A stretch of DNA of 64,000 bases from Methanobacteriota archaeon (GTDB taxonomy: Archaea; Halobacteriota; Methanosarcinia; Methanotrichales; Methanotrichaceae): NCBI GenBank assembly GCA_029553285.1, contig JAKPCO010000098.1:1-64000 (forward strand), given 5' to 3'. Both the position numbers and the translations under genes were made by a program. The notes below the pieces were generated by a model, which was not told the origin of the DNA, did no database searches, and saw only the letters and a list, made by a program, of their open reading frames with translations. Positions 60,664-64,000 of this stretch are shown piece by piece (position 1 is the first letter of the stretch; each line of letters opens with the position of its first letter).

Positions 60664-60864
60664 AATGCTCCGGGCGGTAGCTCAGCAGTCTGTGATTTGG
60701 ACGTTCAGGGCAGAACTTTTGTAGGTGCAGGTATTTTCGCCGTACCTGAGGTTGAATGATGTCTTATGGGACGTCTCGGATAAGGAGAGGGTGTTTACGA
60801 TGGAGAAGATTCAACCACTTATTCAGGAGATGTCTCAGGTACACAGGAGCGGTGGGATGAAACA
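60664..60864 (+). other. pheS leader region
   Basis: 200 bases. At 60673-60693 GGGCGGTAGCTCAGCAGTCTG looks like the 5' half of a tRNA, but there is no matching acceptor or T arm. Near 60784 AGGAGAGGGTG is a strong ribosome binding site for the short ORF at 60800. No complete tRNA is present. Confidence 0.35.
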
Positions 60865-60886
60865 ATGGCATCGGAGAGAGATTTGA
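60800..60886 (+). CDS. Short upstream ORF overlapping the pheS start (28 codons)
   Basis: Starts ATG six bases after AGGAGAGGGTG and stops after 28 codons, 22 bases into pheS in another frame. It has no Phe or aromatic run (one Trp), so classic Phe attenuation is unlikely. It may couple ribosomes onto pheS. Coding is not certain. Confidence 0.35.
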   Translation: MEKIQPLIQEMSQVHRSGGMKQWHRREI

Positions 60887-62316
60887 GGATTCTTGAGGCC
60901 ATATCGGATGGATGCTCAAGCCCGCAGGAGATCGCTGATCGTCTTGATCTAAAAATAGAGGCTGTTCTATCGGCAGCGGAATCTCTTGCAGAGAGCGGGC
61001 TCATCAGTGTGGACAAAAAGGTTATCGAGCGTTTCTCGCTGACCGAGGAGGGGAGGCGATATGCGCGTGAAGGCCTCCCTGAGAGAAGGCTTATCGATAT
61101 CATAGGCGATGGAAAACCGTTATCAGAGCTCCAGGATCCGGCGCTGAAGATCGCCATAGGATGGGCCAGGAAGAAGGGCTGGGTCCGGATCGATAAGGGC
61201 GTTCTGAGGCCGCTCGGCAGACCTGCTGAGGGAGAGGATGAGATCGCGCTCAGGATGCTTCTTGATGGAGAAAAAACCAGGTCAGAGATCGGCAGTGCCG
61301 TTGATCTGCTGATCAAAAGAGGTCTCGTGACCTCGAGCAGGAGCAAGAGCTGGAGGTACGGGATAACAGATGAGGGGAAGCGAGTGCTATCTCAGATCGG
61401 TGAGCATGCAGCTCCAGCGACGGAGATCTCCCAGCTAACCCCTGAGATCATAAAGAGCGGCGCATGGAGGGGGGCGAGATTCAGGCCCTACAACGTCAGG
61501 GTTCCGGGGGAGACCATCTATCCCGGAAAGATCCACCCGTACAGGCGTTTGATGGATCGGATGAGAAGAATCATGCTTGAGATGGGGTTCACGGAGATAA
61601 AGGGCGAGATAATACAGTCGAGCTTCTGGAACTTCGATGCGCTCTTCCAGCCGCAGGACCATCCGGCCAGGGAGATGCAGGACACGTTCTATCTGAACAC
61701 CAAGGCAGAGATCCCTGATTACAGAGCGGTGAAGGAGATGCACGAGCGCGGCGGCGGGATAGGATCCACAGGATGGGGCGGCGTGTGGGATCCGGAGATC
61801 GCCAGGCAGGAGGTCCTGAGGACGCACACGACCGCGATAACCATAAAGTATCTGGCAGACAACCCCGAGCCTCCGGTCAAGGCCTTCTGCATAGATCGCG
61901 TTTACAGGCGTGAAGCAATTGATGCGACTCACACCCCTGAGTTCGAGCAGCTTGAGGGGGTTGTGATGGACAGGGGGGTAACGTTCAGCAATCTTCTTGG
62001 AATACTGAAGGAGTTTTACTCGAAGATGGGATTCGAGGAGGTCAGGTTCAGGCCAGGATACTTCCCCTATACAGAGCCTAGCGTCGAGCCCGAGGTCTGG
62101 ATAGATGGACTCGGGTGGGTGGAGCTCGGAGGCGCTGGTGTTTTCAGGCGAGAGGTGACCGCACCGTTCGGCATAGAGCATCCAGTGCTCGCATGGGGTC
62201 TGGGGGTGAGCAGGCTGGCGATGCTCCGTCTCGGCCTGAAGGACCTGAGGCTTCTCTACCAGCCAGATATCGGATGGCTGCGGGATACTCCCGTATCCGT
62301 CTTCAGGGGTGTCTGA
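60865..62316 (+). CDS. pheS: Phenylalanyl-tRNA synthetase alpha subunit
   Basis: The catalytic subunit of the alpha2beta2 enzyme. The 483-residue archaeal/eukaryotic-type PheS has an N-terminal winged-helix region (about 1-160, including TSSRSKSWRYGITDEGK in pieces) and the class II synthetase core with FWNFDALFQPQDHPAR (motif 2-like, about 255), RTHTTA (about 313), FEQLEGVVMD and motif 3 GLGVSRLAMLRLG (about 445). The stop lies one base before the pheT start. Confidence 0.95.
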   Translation: MASERDLRILEAISDGCSSPQEIADRLDLKIEAVLSAAESLAESGLISVDKKVIERFSLTEEGRRYAREGLPERRLIDIIGDGKPLSELQDPALKIAIGWARKKGWVRIDKGVLRPLGRPAEGEDEIALRMLLDGEKTRSEIGSAVDLLIKRGLVTSSRSKSWRYGITDEGKRVLSQIGEHAAPATEISQLTPEIIKSGAWRGARFRPYNVRVPGETIYPGKIHPYRRLMDRMRRIMLEMGFTEIKGEIIQSSFWNFDALFQPQDHPAREMQDTFYLNTKAEIPDYRAVKEMHERGGGIGSTGWGGVWDPEIARQEVLRTHTTAITIKYLADNPEPPVKAFCIDRVYRREAIDATHTPEFEQLEGVVMDRGVTFSNLLGILKEFYSKMGFEEVRFRPGYFPYTEPSVEPEVWIDGLGWVELGGAGVFRREVTAPFGIEHPVLAWGLGVSRLAMLRLGLKDLRLLYQPDIGWLRDTPVSVFRGV

Positions 62317-62317
62317 G

Positions 62318-63937
62318 ATGCCTGTCGTGCGTTTGTACTACGAAGATCTTGAGGAGATGGTCGGCGCCTCAAGAGATCTGATACTCGAAAGGCTTCCGAT
62401 GATGGGCGCGGATGTCGGCAAGAGCTCTGAAGCGGATTACATCGATGTGGAGTTCTTCCCCGACAGGCCGGATCTCTACAGCGCTGAGGGAGTGGCCAGG
62501 GCGCTGCAGGGGTTTCTGGGGATAAGGCCAGGACTCCCTGAGTACCAGGTCCACATGGGATCTGTGGAGATGTGTGTGGATGAGTCTGTGAAAAGCGTGC
62601 GCCCGATAATTGGATGCGCAGTCGTCAGGGGTCTCAGGTTCACGGATCCGTTCATAGAGTCGCTCATGAGCCTCCAGGAGGATCTCCACTGGGGTCTCGG
62701 GAGGAACAGGAGGAAGGTCGCGATAGGAGTTCATGATATCTCCAGGGTAAGACCTCCGTTCAGATACATCGCAGAGGATCCAGACAAGAGGAGGTTTGTG
62801 CCGCTTGATTTCGATGAGAGCATGAGCATGAGGGAGATACTCGAGCGGCATCCGAAGGGCGTTGCATACCGTCATATCCTGGATGGATTCGAAAGGTTCC
62901 CCCTGATCGTGGATGCTGATGATAACGTTCTGTCATTCCCGCCGGTGATAAACGGGGAGCTGACCAGGGTCAGGGAGGATACAACAGATCTGTTCATAGA
63001 CGTGACTGGCACAGATCCTGTTGTTCACAGGGCTCTGAACATAGTAGTCACCGCCCTGGCTGAGCGTGGCGGCAGGATAGAGGGCGTGAGGATGATCTCT
63101 GAAGAGGGAGAATGGATCAGCCCGGATCTCTCCCCTGCACGCTGGACTGTGACCGCGTCCGAGGCCAACAGCCTGATCGGCTTCAATCTATCAGCAGAGG
63201 ATCTCGCGGAGTGTCTCAGACGCATGAGGTTCGGGGCATGCCCTCTCGACAACGAAAGTATTGAGGTGCTGGTTCCTGCGTACCGCGCGGATATAATGCA
63301 CACATGGGATATCATCGAGGATGCGGCCAAGAGCTATGGATATGAGAACCTGAAGGCTGAGATGCCTGGGACGCTGACGATCGGCAGGCCTCATCCGATG
63401 GAGGAACTCAGGGAAGAGGTCAGGGACCTCATGGTCGGGCTTGGCTACCTGGAGGTGATGCCGTTCACGCTGACAAACGAGAGGGTCCACTTCGAGATGA
63501 TGCGCAGGAGCGTCGGAGAGTGCACGCGCGTCATGCACCCGATAAGCGAGCTGCACACCATTATAAGGACAGATATACTCCCTGGGCTCATGGAGATACT
63601 CTCGATCAACCAGCATCATCCGCTGCCACAGAGGCTGTTCGCCGTGGGAGATGTTGTCATTGGCGGAAGGACAAAGTGCCACCTGAGCGCGGTATCGATA
63701 CACAGCGGAGCCGGGTTCGCGGAGATCAGCTCTGTTATTTCCGCCATCCTGAGAGAGCTCCGGATCAGCGCAGAAGTGATGGAGTCGAGCGATGGCGCAT
63801 TCATACCTGGCAGGGGCGCGGATCTCATGCTCAATGGGGCCAGAATCGGATGCTTCGGCGAGATTCATCCAGAGGTGATATCCGCGTTCGGCCTGGAGCA
63901 CCCTGTGGTCGGAATGGAGCTGGATATATCTCCTTGA
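62318..63937 (+). CDS. pheT: Phenylalanyl-tRNA synthetase beta subunit
   Basis: The 539-residue archaeal-type beta subunit: B1/B5 domains with an N-terminal MPVVRLYYEDLEEMVG, HW-like LHWGLGRNRRKVAIGVHD and PAYRADIMHTWDIIEDAAKSYGYEN (quoted in pieces), and a class II-like core. It lacks the bacterial C-terminal FDX domain, as expected. The ATG at 62318 is preferred to the GTG at 62309, because it lies one base after the pheS stop. Confidence 0.94.
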   Translation: MPVVRLYYEDLEEMVGASRDLILERLPMMGADVGKSSEADYIDVEFFPDRPDLYSAEGVARALQGFLGIRPGLPEYQVHMGSVEMCVDESVKSVRPIIGCAVVRGLRFTDPFIESLMSLQEDLHWGLGRNRRKVAIGVHDISRVRPPFRYIAEDPDKRRFVPLDFDESMSMREILERHPKGVAYRHILDGFERFPLIVDADDNVLSFPPVINGELTRVREDTTDLFIDVTGTDPVVHRALNIVVTALAERGGRIEGVRMISEEGEWISPDLSPARWTVTASEANSLIGFNLSAEDLAECLRRMRFGACPLDNESIEVLVPAYRADIMHTWDIIEDAAKSYGYENLKAEMPGTLTIGRPHPMEELREEVRDLMVGLGYLEVMPFTLTNERVHFEMMRRSVGECTRVMHPISELHTIIRTDILPGLMEILSINQHHPLPQRLFAVGDVVIGGRTKCHLSAVSIHSGAGFAEISSVISAILRELRISAEVMESSDGAFIPGRGADLMLNGARIGCFGEIHPEVISAFGLEHPVVGMELDISP

Positions 63938-64000
63938 GGCGGGAGGAGTCACGAGACAAACAGACCGCGATCCACATCCCCTGTCTTTGCAGATCACAAA
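63938..64000. other. Window end, no gene
   Basis: The 63 bases after pheT contain no reading frame. The stretch CATCCCCTGTCTTT near 63974 resembles CATCCCCTGTCTTT at 54059, a short coincidental or repeat-like match. Confidence 0.4.

Noticed and set aside
60673-60760. Complete tRNA gene before pheS
   Set aside because: The 5' half matches but no acceptor partner, anticodon stem or T arm could be paired.

Overview
The window looks like chromosomal DNA of a methanogenic archaeon, most likely a Methanothrix (Methanosaeta)-type member of the Methanosarcinia. This is an inference from gene content, not a database match. Archaeal markers include a DtdA-type D-aminoacyl-tRNA deacylase, AglB/STT3 oligosaccharyltransferases, a DRG-like GTPase with a TGS domain, a homocitrate-synthase-type AksA (coenzyme B pathway), separate GuaAA, an ArfB-like creatininase-fold enzyme, archaeal PheS/PheT, and AT-rich TATA boxes about 25-30 bases before several start codons. 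Start sites often carry GGAGGTGATC-like ribosome binding sites, and genes frequently overlap by ATGA or TTGA. No complete rRNA, tRNA, CRISPR array or intact insertion sequence was seen.

Layout. 1-737: repeat-rich, no convincing gene. 738-10611: a duplicated winged-helix protein coupled to dtdA, a CMD-fold protein, a DRG-like GTPase, an ECF transporter pair (cbiO/cbiQ) with a 40-residue protein downstream, an exported protein, gpmI, guaAA and a Cys-cluster protein. 10817-17032: a glycogen or glycoconjugate cluster made of a KaiC-like ATPase coupled to a GT3-type glycogen synthase, two GT4 glycosyltransferases and galT. 17001-22152: an AglB paralogue, an FKBP, two membrane or exported unknowns and an NDH-2-like oxidoreductase. 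22476-26937: trpD-F-E-G-C on the minus strand behind a promoter with GTAC half-sites. 27222-40117: YgiQ-type radical SAM protein, ClpP-class membrane protease, bacterial-type arginine decarboxylase, exported protein, NFACT protein, aksA, a small zinc ribbon, a sensor histidine kinase and a methyltransferase. 40282-50225: small exporter, TOPRIM and DUF167 proteins, a PurH-like transformylase, a NosD-like beta-helix protein, purC, a glutamate-synthase-like flavoprotein, hisH-hisF and feoA. 50371-63937: adk, a GH15 glucoamylase, tyrA, aroE, DUF92, a degenerate cis-prenyltransferase, a second AglB, arfB-like, pheS and pheT.

Three themes stand out. First, there is a dispersed, MITE-like element of about 120 bp with CGCTCTTAT/ATAAGAGCG ends. 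I count four clear copies plus several decayed or partial ones, all between genes. Second, the carbohydrate genes (KaiC-like, GT3, GT4, GalT, GH15) and the lipid-carrier/N-glycosylation genes (DUF92, NgBR-like cis-prenyltransferase, two AglB) suggest storage polysaccharide and surface glycan pathways. Third, several leaders look regulated: a TSS-overlapping palindrome before hisH, TrpY-like boxes before trpD, a start-blocking hairpin before guaAA, and short ribosome-binding-site-led ORFs overlapping the speA and pheS starts. A likely AUA start codon in galT is the most unusual single translational signal.
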